Translations under genes and position numbers: made by a program
Origin: Streptococcus cristatus ATCC 51100
GTDB taxonomy: Bacteria; Bacillota; Bacilli; Lactobacillales; Streptococcaceae
Direction: 5' to 3'
NCBI RefSeq assembly: GCF_000222765.1
Contig: NZ_AFUE01000007.1
Location: 171,218 to 235,217, forward strand
DNA: 64,000 nt
The notes under the pieces: model-generated
Databases searched by the model: none
What the model was told of the DNA's origin: nothing
What the model saw: only the letters and a program-made list of their open reading frames with translations
Part shown: piece by piece, positions 1-8,045 of the stretch
Layout of the letters: every line of letters begins with the position of its first letter
How positions within the stretch are numbered: the stretch's first letter is position 1

Positions 1-1
1 C

Positions 2-448
2 TTAGATAAGTCCTGAAATATCAAGAACTTCTGGTTGTTGTGCAGCGTGAGTGTGCTCAGCGCCTACAAATACTTTCAACTTCATACCTTGAGCACGGCC
101 AAGAGTATTGTGTGGAAGCATACCTTTAACTGATTTTTCGATCAAACGAACAGCGTTCTTAGAGCGAAGTTCACCAGCAGTGATAGACTTCAAACCACCT
201 GGGTACATTGAGTGAGTGTAGTAAACTTTATCAGTTGCTTTTTTACCAGTCAATTTAACTTTTTCAGCGTTGATAACGATTACGAAGTCACCTGTATCAG
301 TGTGTGGTGTGAATGTTGGTTTGTTTTTTCCACGAAGTACGCTTGCTACAACTGCAGAAAGGCGTCCAAGAGGTACATCAGTAGCGTCTACTACATACCA
401 TTTGCGTTCAACTTCACCTGGCTTAGCCATGTATGTTGTTTTGTTCAT
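2..448 (-). CDS. rplM: 50S ribosomal protein L13
   Basis: A complete 148-residue L13, a large-subunit protein that binds 23S rRNA early in assembly. The family is recognised from the N-terminal region ending in [14 protein letters not shown] and from the SMYPGGLKS and [13 protein letters not shown] segments. The start has a good Shine-Dalgarno (AGGAGAAATC before ATG). In streptococci rpsI normally follows as the second gene of the operon; it would lie just off the left edge. A structured leader and a clear promoter lie upstream. Confidence 0.97.
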   Translation of the reverse strand: MNKTTYMAKPGEVERKWYVVDATDVPLGRLSAVVASVLRGKNKPTFTPHTDTGDFVIVINAEKVKLTGKKATDKVYYTHSMYPGGLKSITAGELRSKNAVRLIEKSVKGMLPHNTLGRAQGMKLKVFVGAEHTHAAQQPEVLDISGLI

Positions 449-552
449 GATTTCTCCTATATGAATATCGTTTTTGTTTACAGGGCGGATGTTCCGGTCC
501 GCGGGTTATTTGAAAGGTTCCGGGGCCTTACAAATGGGGTAAACAATACCGC
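449..552 (-). promoter_or_regulatory. rplM 5' leader, candidate L13 autoregulatory leader
   Basis: About 100 nt of untranslated leader separates the rplM promoter from its start codon. On the transcribed strand GGCGG near the 5' end can pair with CCGCC, and TTGTTTAC can pair with GTAAACAA. The two pairings are not nested, so they are alternatives or a pseudoknot. Firmicutes carry a known L13 leader at this position. The assignment to that family rests on position and structure, not on a covariance search. Confidence 0.6.
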
Positions 553-557
553 CTACT

Positions 558-587
558 ATCATACCAAATTTTCTAGCCAAAAGTCAA
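558..587 (-). promoter_or_regulatory. rplM promoter
   Basis: On the minus strand the -35 is TTGACT (582-587) and the -10 is TATGAT (558-563), with an 18-bp spacer. Transcription would start near 550 and produce the structured leader. Confidence 0.75.
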
Positions 588-631
588 TATATTTGATGCA
601 ATTATTTATAAAATAACGATTTCATTTCTAT

Positions 632-1495
632 TTAGTCTGAAAGTTCACTGCCAATGCTAAAGAGTCCTAGAGTACCTGGCCCAGTATGCGTCGAAATAAC
701 CGGACCAAGAGGCAGGATAAGGACTTCTGTGACCTGTCCAGAAGCTAAAAGTTGCTCCTTGACATTTTCAGCGACTTCTTTTTCGCCTGCATAGGCAATG
801 ACTACAAGTGACTCAGAAATGGTCTCTAGAGTCATCCGAACTACCTCAGCCTGCGCCTTCTTCTTGCCTCGCACCTTAGCGACCGAATCCAGACTTCCGT
901 CAGATGTCACCGCGATGATGGGCTTGATATTGACCAAGCTTCCCATAAGAGCCGCTGCCTTGGAAATACGGCCACCCCGCATAAGATGGTTGAGGTCATC
1001 TACTAAGAAATAGGTCTTTACTCTAGGCACTAGACTTTGAAGCAAGTCTTCCGTCTGCTCTAGGCTTTGACCTGCTGCTCTCGCTTCTACAGCCTTCATG
1101 ACCAAGAGCCCTTCACCCATCGAAGCTGCCTTGGTATCAAGGATGGTGATGATCGCCTCAGGATAATCCTCTAAGACCATCTCCCGCGCCATGACTGCAC
1201 TTTGGTAGGTTCCAGACAGGGCGGAAGCAAAAGCCACATAGAGAACTGCTGTGCCCTCCTGAGCATACTGGCGGAAAACATCTTCAAATTGGCCAACATT
1301 GATCTGGCTGGTAGTCGGCTTGCTACCAGACTCCATCTTGGCTAAAAGCTGCTCACTGGTCAGCTTATCCGGTCCGACAGTCTCGTAGGTTTGGCCATCC
1401 AACTGAATGGTCAAGCCCAGAACCTGCACATCATGTTCCTGAGTCCAGCTTTCTGGCAAATCTGCCGTCGAATCCGTTAAAATTTTAAAGGTCAT
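632..1495 (-). CDS. DegV family fatty-acid-binding protein
   Basis: A 287-residue DegV (EDD-fold) protein. The family binds a single fatty acid and, in Gram-positive bacteria, presents it to the FakA kinase domain for phosphorylation. Visible signatures are TDSTADLP at residues 7-14, a TSQINVGQF segment near 60, SALSGTYQSA near 90, MRGGRISK near 170 and a C-terminal THTGPGTLG motif. The length is typical. The start is preceded by GGAGAAAAAAG. Which fatty acid it prefers cannot be read from the sequence. Confidence 0.9.
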   Translation of the reverse strand: MTFKILTDSTADLPESWTQEHDVQVLGLTIQLDGQTYETVGPDKLTSEQLLAKMESGSKPTTSQINVGQFEDVFRQYAQEGTAVLYVAFASALSGTYQSAVMAREMVLEDYPEAIITILDTKAASMGEGLLVMKAVEARAAGQSLEQTEDLLQSLVPRVKTYFLVDDLNHLMRGGRISKAAALMGSLVNIKPIIAVTSDGSLDSVAKVRGKKKAQAEVVRMTLETISESLVVIAYAGEKEVAENVKEQLLASGQVTEVLILPLGPVISTHTGPGTLGLFSIGSELSD

Positions 1496-1637
1496 CTTTT
1501 TTCTCCATCATTTTTTAGTTGCCACAGAGAAGGCTTCTCCATGGACATAAGCGGGCTATTCCTGGTGATTTTCCTACCAACATGCCGGGACTAGCTATTA
1601 GAAATTTCTTGCTTTTTAGGAAAGCTATTTCGCTCGG

Positions 1638-2282
1638 TCAGTCTAGAACAGGACTGACACCTTGAAAACCTTTCAAATCAAAAATATATTGGAAATATTC
1701 ATCTTGTGAAGCTTTTAAAATCAAGTTTGCCTTACCATCAAGTAATTCAATACAGGTCCATTCCCCATCTAGACACTCAACATCATATTTTTTATCTTCT
1801 AAAAATAAATTTGTTAATTGTCCCTCTGGATATTTATTTTGGAAAGAAACCATCCCAGAGTTATCACTTCGGTAAGCAAGCACAGGAACTTCCACTTTTT
1901 GGTTTCCCATATAAAAGGAACTCATACATCTCTTTTCAGCAAGGCACTCATATTTTCCTTTTACATAATTCACAATCTCTTTATTTAAAATTGTAGAAAA
2001 ATTGAGAATGCTGATGAGATCCGCCTTATCACTAGATAAGGTTTCTACCTCAATGAGGTATTTCAAAGCGCCATTTACCTGACTTCCTTGACCGTATGAA
2101 TCCGTGCAATTCAAGGAATACTGGGTCAATAAGTCCTCTAAGGGATACTGGTCTGCTTCCTCAGTGATTTCAAAGCAAAAACAATAATTATCTGCTCTTT
2201 TATTATGGTAGATAGCATAAATGATCGGCTCAAACGTTTCTGTTTGATATTTTTCTAACAGATAGCTTCCTAGTACTTGCAT
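1638..2282 (-). CDS. Hypothetical protein, translationally coupled to rlmB
   Basis: A 214-residue acidic soluble protein that I do not recognise. It has no signal peptide, membrane segment or familiar catalytic motif. Several cysteines (CFCFE near residue 35, ECLAEKRC near 113) are scattered through it. Its ATG overlaps the rlmB stop by one base (TAATG), so it is probably translated by coupling from the rlmB message. Position alone does not support a role in rRNA modification. Confidence 0.75.
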   Translation of the reverse strand: MQVLGSYLLEKYQTETFEPIIYAIYHNKRADNYCFCFEITEEADQYPLEDLLTQYSLNCTDSYGQGSQVNGALKYLIEVETLSSDKADLISILNFSTILNKEIVNYVKGKYECLAEKRCMSSFYMGNQKVEVPVLAYRSDNSGMVSFQNKYPEGQLTNLFLEDKKYDVECLDGEWTCIELLDGKANLILKASQDEYFQYIFDLKGFQGVSPVLD

Positions 2283-3013
2283 TAGCCCACCCGATTTCTA
2301 AAAACTTCATACATGAGAATGGCTGCTGCGACGCTGGCGTTGAGGCTTTGGACATGACCATTCATGGGAATGGTCAGCATTTCGTCCACCTGCTTCTTGA
2401 TGTTGCTGGAAATCCCCTTGCCTTCGTTGCCGATAATGAGGGCTAGCTTGCCTGCCGTATTCCACTTATGAACAGGCGTCCCCTGCATATCCGTCCCAAA
2501 AATCCAGAAGCCAGCTTCCTTGAGCTTGTCCAGAGTCTGGCTGAGATTGGTCACACGAGCAATGGGAATGTGCTCGATAGCGCCCGTAGAGGTCTTGGCC
2601 ACAACTGGTGTCACGCCGACTGCTCGGTGCTTAGGAATGATCACTCCAGTCACATTGGTCGCGTCAGCCGTGCGCAAGATAGAGCCCAGATTATGCGGGT
2701 CTGTCAAGCCATCTAAAATCAATAGCAGAGGATTCTCTTCCTGCTCTGCTTTTTTCAGAACATCCGCCAAATCTGCATAGGCAAACTCCGATACCCGTAA
2801 GACAAAGCCTTGGTGAACGGCTCCATCCGTCATCTCCTGCAAGGTTTTCTTGGGTGACCAAGAGATAGAAACCTTCTTTGCTGCCGCCAAATCTTTGATC
2901 TTGCTCACGTTTTTGCCACGCAAGTCGTCCTGAATATAAAGTTTATTTCCCGTATTGGCCATCAAGGCCTCGGTCACAGCATGCACGCCGTAAACAATAT
3001 CATTTTTTTCCAT
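2282..3013 (-). CDS. rlmB: 23S rRNA (guanosine-2'-O-)-methyltransferase RlmB (TrmH/SpoU family)
   Basis: A 243-residue SPOUT methyltransferase of the RlmB/TrmH group, expected to 2'-O-methylate a conserved guanosine in 23S rRNA using SAM. An N-terminal substrate-binding domain (about 1-75) is followed by the trefoil-knot domain. That domain contains DPHNLGSILRTAD near residue 105, IGNEGKG near 195 and the C-terminal SLNASVAAAILMYE. No Shine-Dalgarno precedes the ATG. A -10-like TATACT lies only six bases upstream, so the message may be leaderless (see findings). Confidence 0.92.
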   Translation of the reverse strand: MEKNDIVYGVHAVTEALMANTGNKLYIQDDLRGKNVSKIKDLAAAKKVSISWSPKKTLQEMTDGAVHQGFVLRVSEFAYADLADVLKKAEQEENPLLLILDGLTDPHNLGSILRTADATNVTGVIIPKHRAVGVTPVVAKTSTGAIEHIPIARVTNLSQTLDKLKEAGFWIFGTDMQGTPVHKWNTAGKLALIIGNEGKGISSNIKKQVDEMLTIPMNGHVQSLNASVAAAILMYEVFRNRVG

Positions 3014-3279
3014 ACTAACAGTATATCACAAGCTCCCCAAAAAAATCTGTCTAAAAACTAAATATCTCTCTATGACAGCCGAGCATTTCTCAGCAATCAT
3101 CTAAAAACTGCATTTTGGTATCCTATTTATTTTTGAAATAATTCCGCATTTGAGACCTATAAACCAGCTAGACTAGCCAGTTCCACTAGCTGATTTCCAA
3201 ACAAGAGACATTACCTCTCGTTAGACACCTGCTTTTAGTCAACAGTTATCAAGAAGTATCATTTACCTAAAAAACTAAA
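3014..3279. other. Intergenic gap left of the 42-bp repeat
   Basis: No convincing gene is present between the rlmB start and the tandem repeat. The only supported site is the extended -10 (TGATATACT on the minus strand, 3020-3028) just before rlmB. I see no tRNA, terminator or long hairpin in the rest. Confidence 0.6.
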
Positions 3280-3467
3280 GGAAAGTGGCCAGCCGAGGTC
3301 TAGATTGCCAAGAAACTATAGGAAAAGTGGCTAGCCGATACCTAGATTACCAAGAAACTATAGGAAAAGTGAGTAGCCGAGGCCTAGATTGCCAGGAATC
3401 TATAGGAAAAGCAGCCAGCCGAGGCCTAGGTTGCCATGAATCTATAGGAAAAGTGACCAACCGAGGG
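3280..3467 (+). repeat. 42-bp tandem repeat, about 4.5 copies
   Basis: Units start at 3280 (41 bp), 3321, 3363, 3405 and 3447 (partial). Each begins GGAAA(A)G and contains an (A)GCCGA block, CTAGAT-TGCCA and a GAA(A/T)CTATA block. The copies differ by scattered substitutions, so the array is not freshly amplified. Because 42 is a multiple of 3, one + frame stays open for 63 codons from a GTG at 3285. That openness is a by-product of the periodicity and is not by itself evidence of coding. Function is unknown. Confidence 0.9.
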
Positions 3468-3552
3468 ATAAGCTAGACATACTTCCTCTAAGCAGTAACT
3501 CCAAGAGGTCAAGCTTTTTATCATAGAGCCCAAAATCTAAACATACGACAAA

Positions 3553-3580
3553 AAAAGTTCCACTTTTCAGTGGAACTTTT
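3553..3580 (-). terminator. Terminator of the secreted-protein gene
   Basis: An 11-bp perfect stem (AAAAGTTCCAC / GTGGAACTTTT) with a short loop, followed on the minus strand by a T run. It lies just downstream of the gene ending at 3627. Confidence 0.85.
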
Positions 3581-3626
3581 CTCTCTAATTCAACAACCAG
3601 CAATTAACAGCAGAAAGTTGTATGAT

Positions 3627-4028
3627 TTAGTTATTCTTAAGTGCTTCTTTGATTTCACCAACTGTTGCAGCAACACTTTTATCTTGGAAAGATTTTAATT
3701 CTTTATTGCCATTCTCATCAGTTGTCTCTACTGGATTACTGTAGTCATCTGTAGAGCTAGTTGTAAAACCACCTGATTTGTCTGCAATGATCAGTTTACT
3801 GTCTGATAAACCTGAAAAGTAGTCATTAATTTCTTTTTCAGATTTACCTTTTAGTAAATTCTTATAAATTGAAATCGTCTGATTTTCGTTTGTTTTACCG
3901 ATTGTTGTTTCTGCAATAACTGGTTTCAGCAAAGCATATGAAGCAATTCCTAATGCTACGACTGATAAAGTTAACAGCATCTTTTTCTTAGCCATTTTTT
4001 GACCTACTTTCTTATTTCTAAATTCCAT
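3627..4028 (-). CDS. Small secreted protein of unknown function, divergent from an Rgg regulator
   Basis: The frame gives 133 residues from an ATG at 4028. An internal ATG at 3995 (MAKKK...) looks like the better start for a signal peptide and has a weak AGTAGG upstream. After KKK there is a hydrophobic segment (LLTLSVVALGIASYALL) and a VIA-ET junction that fits signal peptidase I. The mature part is about 95 residues, polar, rich in Ser/Thr/Asp/Lys, and has no cysteine or LPxTG anchor. I recognise no family. Its gene starts head-to-head with an Rgg-family regulator, the arrangement seen when such a regulator controls a neighbouring exported product. Confidence 0.75.
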   Translation of the reverse strand: MEFRNKKVGQKMAKKKMLLTLSVVALGIASYALLKPVIAETTIGKTNENQTISIYKNLLKGKSEKEINDYFSGLSDSKLIIADKSGGFTTSSTDDYSNPVETTDENGNKELKSFQDKSVAATVGEIKEALKNN

Positions 4029-4122
4029 ATCCTACACAATTCTCTAGCCTAACATAGAGTTTAGTAAGAATATATAAGAAGATGACACAACATAATTTAC
4101 GACTTGAAATTTTTATATTTCT

Positions 4123-4151
4123 TTGCATTCCTCCTTACTAAATTATATAAT
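4123..4151 (+). promoter_or_regulatory. Promoter of the rgg-type gene
   Basis: TTGCAT (4123-4128), a 17-bp spacer and TATAAT (4146-4151) on the + strand. The -10 is part of the palindrome ATTATATAAT (4142-4151), so the two divergent promoters share their -10 region and cannot easily be occupied at the same time. Confidence 0.65.
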
Positions 4152-4170
4152 GTAGTCAGAATCATGTAGT
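4142..4170 (-). promoter_or_regulatory. Activator-dependent-looking promoter with direct repeat
   Basis: The minus-strand -10 is TATAAT (4142-4147). The -35 position reads ACTACA, far from consensus, and it lies inside a direct repeat ATGTAGT-N7-ATGTAGT (4150-4156 and 4164-4170, + strand). A poor -35 overlapped by a 14-bp-spaced repeat is what an activator site looks like. The natural candidate to bind it is the adjacent Rgg protein. This is an inference. Confidence 0.45.
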
Positions 4171-4210
4171 ATTGTTTTAACTATTTTCAAGTTTTTTTGG
4201 AGATTATGAT

Positions 4211-5101
4211 ATGAGATATGATTTTGGAAAAGTTTATAAAGAAATTAGAAAGTCTAAAAACCTCACTCAGTCAGATGTGTGTGGCAATGTACTGTCTCCT
4301 ACAACACTCTCTAAGATAGAGAATGGACTTGTCGTTCCAAAGTATGAAAACATGGCTTTTTTACTTCAACAAATTAATATGAGCTTTGATGAATTTGATT
4401 ATATTTGTAATCTTTACCATCCTAGTGAGCATACCGAAATATTAAATCAAATCAGCAATATTCATTCAATTAGTGGAGTAAGAGAACTTGAAGCTATTCA
4501 TAAACAATGTGGATCTTATCTAAAAACTCATTGTGATATCTCTATCCAAAAATCGCACCAATCTTTGACCGTTGTACTTCAAATTAGAAAGAATGGAATT
4601 TTAAATATAGATAAAGTGACACAAGATATCGTTGATATTCTATGGAGCGATTTAAAAAAACATGATACATGGTACGCATCAGATTTCAACATTTTAAACT
4701 CCATTCTTTTTGTCCTTCCTACGGAGACTATTCTAGATACCACTCAATTAATTCTTCACAGACTAGAAAAATACTCTGACTTCCAAAATATCCTTCCTAT
4801 AAAGTTAACCCTTCTATCAAATTTATCCACCTTTTATTTTTATTATAAACACTTTCCTATGTGCAGTCATATTTGTTCGATTGTTATTAAAACAGCAAGA
4901 TTACTTAAACGGTATGATGCAATTGCATTTCATTCGGCCAGAATCGGAATTTGTGATGCTGATGAAGAACTAATACAAAAAAATCTTGAAATATTACGTT
5001 TACTAGAGGAGGATGAGTTATTAAAAATTATTGAAAACGAAATAGCTGCATTTCATGCTACTAAAGCATCAAACGAAATGGGTATGCCATGGATGTTGTG
5101 A
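4211..5101 (+). CDS. Rgg/GadR/MutR-family transcriptional regulator
   Basis: A 296-residue protein with an N-terminal XRE-type helix-turn-helix (residues 5-60, including KSKNLTQSDVCGN and SPTTLSKIENG) and a long all-helical C-terminal domain. This is the layout of Rgg-family regulators, which usually sense short peptide pheromones with the C-terminal TPR-like domain. GGAG at 4199-4202 supports the ATG at 4211. It reads away from the small secreted-protein gene and ends at its own terminator. The cognate peptide is not certain; two candidate short ORFs are listed in the findings. Confidence 0.88.
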   Translation: MRYDFGKVYKEIRKSKNLTQSDVCGNVLSPTTLSKIENGLVVPKYENMAFLLQQINMSFDEFDYICNLYHPSEHTEILNQISNIHSISGVRELEAIHKQCGSYLKTHCDISIQKSHQSLTVVLQIRKNGILNIDKVTQDIVDILWSDLKKHDTWYASDFNILNSILFVLPTETILDTTQLILHRLEKYSDFQNILPIKLTLLSNLSTFYFYYKHFPMCSHICSIVIKTARLLKRYDAIAFHSARIGICDADEELIQKNLEILRLLEEDELLKIIENEIAAFHATKASNEMGMPWML

Positions 5102-5103
5102 TA

Positions 5104-5160
5104 TGAGCTCTATAATTTCTACAGTGGTTAACTCCTTGTAGGAATTGTAGAGCTTATTTT
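5104..5160 (+). terminator. Terminator after the rgg-type gene
   Basis: A long inverted repeat (AGCTCTATAATTTCTACA against TGTAGGAATTGTAGAGCT, with G-U pairs) ends in TTATTTTAATTT. Confidence 0.75.
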
Positions 5161-5207
5161 AATTTAGAGATTAGCTTTCCTATTTTAAAACTATCCTTCC
5201 AACATCA

Positions 5208-5235
5208 AAAAAGAGAGAACAAATCGTTCTCTCTT
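5208..5235 (-). terminator. tig terminator
   Basis: A perfect 10-bp stem AAGAGAGAAC / GTTCTCTCTT with a 5-nt loop, followed by TTTTTTG on the minus strand. Confidence 0.88.
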
Positions 5236-5275
5236 GTGCTTGCATTTGTCATCCACTGAGGCTGACTGGAAGCTA

Positions 5276-6559
5276 TTATTTTACTTTAGCAGTGCTTGTG
5301 ATGACTTCAACTGCTTTCTTAACAGCGATATCATGTTTAAGCATTTCTTCTGAAAGCAATTGGCGAACGCGGTCTGCTTCCATGTTGTAGTCTGTTGCCA
5401 ATGAAGTGATTTCTGCTTCAACTTCTTCAGCGCTCGCTTCAAAGCCTTCTGCTTTCGCAACTGCTTCTACAACAAGGTTCGTCTTAGTGCGTGCTGCAGC
5501 ATCTGCTTCATATTGTTTGTGAAGGTCTTCTTGAGTTGTACCAGTGATTTGGAAGTACATATCAGGAGAGATACCTTGACGTTGCATGTTGCCGAGAAAT
5601 TCGTTCACAGCTCGATGAACTTCTTCGTGAATCATTTCTTCTGGAAGGTCAACGATTTCTGCATTTTCTACTGCAAGGTCAATCGCTGCTGCTTCAACTG
5701 CATCGTTGTAAGCTGCTTCTTTCGCTTCTGCTAATTCTTTACGGTATTTTTCTTTCAATTCAGCAAGAGTTTCAACTTCTTCGTCGATGTCTTTTGCAAG
5801 TTCATCGTCAAGAGCTGGAACTTCTTTTTCTTTTACTTCATGGATTGTTGTAACGAATTTTGCTTCTTTACCAGCAAGGTCAGCCGCTTGGTAGTCTTCT
5901 GGGAAGGTTACAACAACGTCTACTGTTTCACCAGCTGAGTGACCAACCAATTGGTCTTCGAAACCTGGGATGAATTGACCTGAACCAAGTCCAAGTGAGA
6001 AGTTATCGCCTTTTCCGCCGTCAAATTCAACACCGTCAACAGAACCAACAAAGTCGATAACAACTGTATCACCTTCAGCTGCTGCTCCATCTTTCAGAAC
6101 CAATTCAGCCAAGTTGTTGCGTTCACGCTCAATGCGCTCATCAACTTCAGCGTCAGTAACTTCCTTAGAAACTTCTACAGATACTTCAAGGTCCTTGTAA
6201 GCACCCAATTTCACTTCAGGTTTTGTCACAACATCAGCAGTGATGACCCAGTCTTGGCCTTTTTCCATTGAAGTTACATCAATTTTTGGTTGTGCAACCA
6301 CTTCAAGACCAGCTTCTTTTACAGCTGCTTCATAAGCTGCTGGAAGCAATGCATTCAAAACATCTTGATAAAGTGACTCTTCACCAAAACGTTGGTTGAA
6401 GACTGGACGAGGAATATGGCCTTTACGGAAACCTGGTACAGCAATATTTTTCTTAACTGCATTAAAAGCACGATCCAAAGCAGGTTTGATTTGGTCTTGA
6501 CCGATAGTAAAAGTCAATACACCACGATTTGTTTCTTTGTTTTCAAATGATACAGACAT
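5276..6559 (-). CDS. tig: Trigger factor, ribosome-associated chaperone and prolyl isomerase
   Basis: A 427-residue trigger factor, the standard length for streptococci. The ribosome-docking loop appears as GFRKGHIP (43-50). The FKBP-type PPIase domain (about 160-245) contains [14 protein letters not shown] and [13 protein letters not shown]. The acidic, helical C-terminal chaperone arms make up the rest. The gene is monocistronic. Its promoter has an extended -10 (TGTTATAAT near 6600) and a TTGAAA -35, and a strong terminator follows. Confidence 0.97.
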   Translation of the reverse strand: MSVSFENKETNRGVLTFTIGQDQIKPALDRAFNAVKKNIAVPGFRKGHIPRPVFNQRFGEESLYQDVLNALLPAAYEAAVKEAGLEVVAQPKIDVTSMEKGQDWVITADVVTKPEVKLGAYKDLEVSVEVSKEVTDAEVDERIERERNNLAELVLKDGAAAEGDTVVIDFVGSVDGVEFDGGKGDNFSLGLGSGQFIPGFEDQLVGHSAGETVDVVVTFPEDYQAADLAGKEAKFVTTIHEVKEKEVPALDDELAKDIDEEVETLAELKEKYRKELAEAKEAAYNDAVEAAAIDLAVENAEIVDLPEEMIHEEVHRAVNEFLGNMQRQGISPDMYFQITGTTQEDLHKQYEADAAARTKTNLVVEAVAKAEGFEASAEEVEAEITSLATDYNMEADRVRQLLSEEMLKHDIAVKKAVEVITSTAKVK

Positions 6560-6798
6560 TCTGTCAGTTCTCCTTCAAATTTTTTGCATACAATCCATTA
6601 TAACATAAGTAGCAGTTTTTTCAAGCGACACCTTTTATTTTTCGCCTTTTTCCCCTTTCATAGGCTGAAATCTTAGCCACTTTTTGCTCTTTTTTGACCA
6701 TTTGCCCAACTCTTAGCAGACAATATTTTACTATCACTGTGGATTTATTTCCCTCTCCAACACGAGAATCGACTAGCAAAATCTGCCATTTTGGAAAT
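6560..6798. other. tig upstream region
   Basis: This region holds the tig promoter (TTATGTTATAATGG on the minus strand, extended -10, with TTGAAA about 16 bp upstream). A half-convincing CtsR-like site (6683-6699) lies further up and is not accepted. Nothing else is visible before the 177-bp repeat. Confidence 0.6.
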
Positions 6799-6975
6799 GA
6801 GAGTGGGACAGAAATCGGTCATTCGTTAGAATTCGATTTCGTCGTCCCACCTCCGCACAGTTGAGTAGGGCTGTAAAAGCTGATGAAATCAGCGTAGTAG
6901 AGCCCACTCAACCACTGCGTCTTGCTCGACAATCCAAAGACAATTGAGAGGCTAGGACTTTTGTCCCAGCCTCTT
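6799..6975 (+). repeat. 177-bp structured intergenic repeat, copy 1
   Basis: Identical to 10119-10295 except for one base (A at 6932, T at 10252). It consists of three consecutive hairpins: GTGGGAC...GTCCCAC, TTGAGTAGGGCT...AGCCCACTCAA enclosing GCTGATGAAATCAGC, and GAGGCTAGGAC-TTTT-GTCCCAGCCTC. It matches neither the BOX nor the RUP elements as I know them. The last hairpin resembles a rho-independent terminator on the + strand. This copy lies between tig and a UPF0340 gene, both on the minus strand. Confidence 0.92.
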
Positions 6976-6986
6976 CTCCTCTTCTA

Positions 6987-7550
6987 CTAGGATTTTCGAA
7001 TCCTATCTTCGATATAAGATGCTCTAGCTCCACCAATCAACTTGGGACGACTGGCAAGGGCGGTAACGTGAGCCTGGCCCAAACTGCGCAGTTGAGGGCG
7101 AATCGGAACCTGAACATGCTTGACATGCATTCCGATTGACGTATCTCCCACATCCAAGCCAGCATGGGCTGTGATAAACTCAACCTCCACAGGATCTTTC
7201 ATATAGTCAAAAGCCGCTAGCTGACCACTCCCGCCTGCATGTAGACTGGGCAGAACATTGACAATCTCTAGGTCTTTCTTTTCTGCCAATTCTCGTTCCA
7301 CGACTAGGGCACGATTGAGGTGCTCACAGCCTTGAACGGCCAAGTAAATCCCCCGCGCTTGCAGAATATCTAACAAGGTCTTGACAATGACCTGACCGAC
7401 TTCCCTGCTGGAATGCTGGCCAATGTGTCCCCCCATGACTTCACTAGAAGATAGACCTAGGACAAAAATATTTCCCTTGACCAAACCCGCCTTGTCCAAG
7501 ACATCTGTAGCGATCTGTCTGGTCTCCTTTTCAAGCTTCTCTAAATCCAT
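6987..7550 (-). CDS. UPF0340 (TIGR01440) family protein
   Basis: A 187-residue member of the UPF0340/YwlG family, recognised from [18 protein letters not shown] near residue 35, [15 protein letters not shown] near 70 and the [18 protein letters not shown] segment. The family is conserved in Firmicutes, and its biochemical role is not established to my knowledge. It sits 12 bp downstream of the ECF S-component gene and may share its transcript with truA and the kinase. Confidence 0.88.
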   Translation of the reverse strand: MDLEKLEKETRQIATDVLDKAGLVKGNIFVLGLSSSEVMGGHIGQHSSREVGQVIVKTLLDILQARGIYLAVQGCEHLNRALVVERELAEKKDLEIVNVLPSLHAGGSGQLAAFDYMKDPVEVEFITAHAGLDVGDTSIGMHVKHVQVPIRPQLRSLGQAHVTALASRPKLIGGARASYIEDRIRKS

Positions 7551-7562
7551 CTCTTACCTCAC

Positions 7563-8045
7563 TTACTCTGGCTGAACCGCTCTTTTCAAGGCAAGGGGAA
7601 AGGCTCTGTAAAGGGCATAGCCGACCACCAAGCCAAAAATATTTTGCATGACATTGCCCCAAATCGCTGCAATAGCTGCACCCGGTCCACTCAAAATGCT
7701 ACCAAAGAGAGCATAGCCACCGACCATGGCAAGACCAGCCAAGAGCAAGCCGATATAACGCTGCTTGCCAGTAAAGCCGGCAAAGTAGCCTTGAAGGCCA
7801 TGGCAAATGAGGCTAAAGACCATCCACTGAGGATAGCCCGCCACCAAGTCAATCAAGAGACCGGACAAGCCACCAACCAAGGCCCCTTCCTTACGACCAA
7901 AATAAAATGCGGTAAAGTAAATCCCTGCATCTAACAGAGTTAGAAAACCAGTGGGCGTAGGGATTTTGAAAAAATTCCCCAAAACAATGGATAGGGCTGT
8001 AATGACAGCCAGCAAAGCGATTTTTCTTGTCTGATTATTTTTCAT
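7563..8045 (-). CDS. ECF transporter S component, vitamin B6/HMP type
   Basis: I place the start at 8045 ([10 protein letters not shown], 160 residues). The longer frame to 8120 only reads the kinase C-terminus in another frame. The protein has about six membrane segments. After the conserved start KIALLAVITALSIVLG it carries a hydrophilic-substrate S-component pattern including GRKEGALVGGLSGLLIDLVAGYPQW. The ATG overlaps the kinase stop by 11 bases, so the two are coupled. Pairing with a PdxK/ThiD-type kinase suggests uptake of a pyridoxine- or HMP-like vitamer that the kinase then traps by phosphorylation. The shared EcfA/EcfT module is not in this window. Confidence 0.82.
   Translation of the reverse strand: MKNNQTRKIALLAVITALSIVLGNFFKIPTPTGFLTLLDAGIYFTAFYFGRKEGALVGGLSGLLIDLVAGYPQWMVFSLICHGLQGYFAGFTGKQRYIGLLLAGLAMVGGYALFGSILSGPGAAIAAIWGNVMQNIFGLVVGYALYRAFPLALKRAVQPE

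Noticed and set aside
212-616. 134-codon plus-strand ORF over rplM and its leader
   Set aside because: It is antisense to a ribosomal protein gene and its promoter, with no coding features.
1496-1637. Possible short coding frame between the unknown gene and degV (reads MSMEKPS...)
   Set aside because: It is very short, preceded by an in-frame stop, and has no Shine-Dalgarno; it may be leader sequence of degV.
3280-3467. CRISPR-like array
   Set aside because: Units are contiguous with no unique spacers and no cas genes are nearby.
3285-3476. 63-codon ORF with 14-residue repeats
   Set aside because: It is produced by the 42-bp tandem repeat, starts at GTG with a poor Shine-Dalgarno spacing and shows no sign of synonymous change.
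6683-6699. CtsR-like operator upstream of tig
   Set aside because: Only one half (TTTGACC) matches; the other half has two mismatches, and the site is far from the tig promoter.
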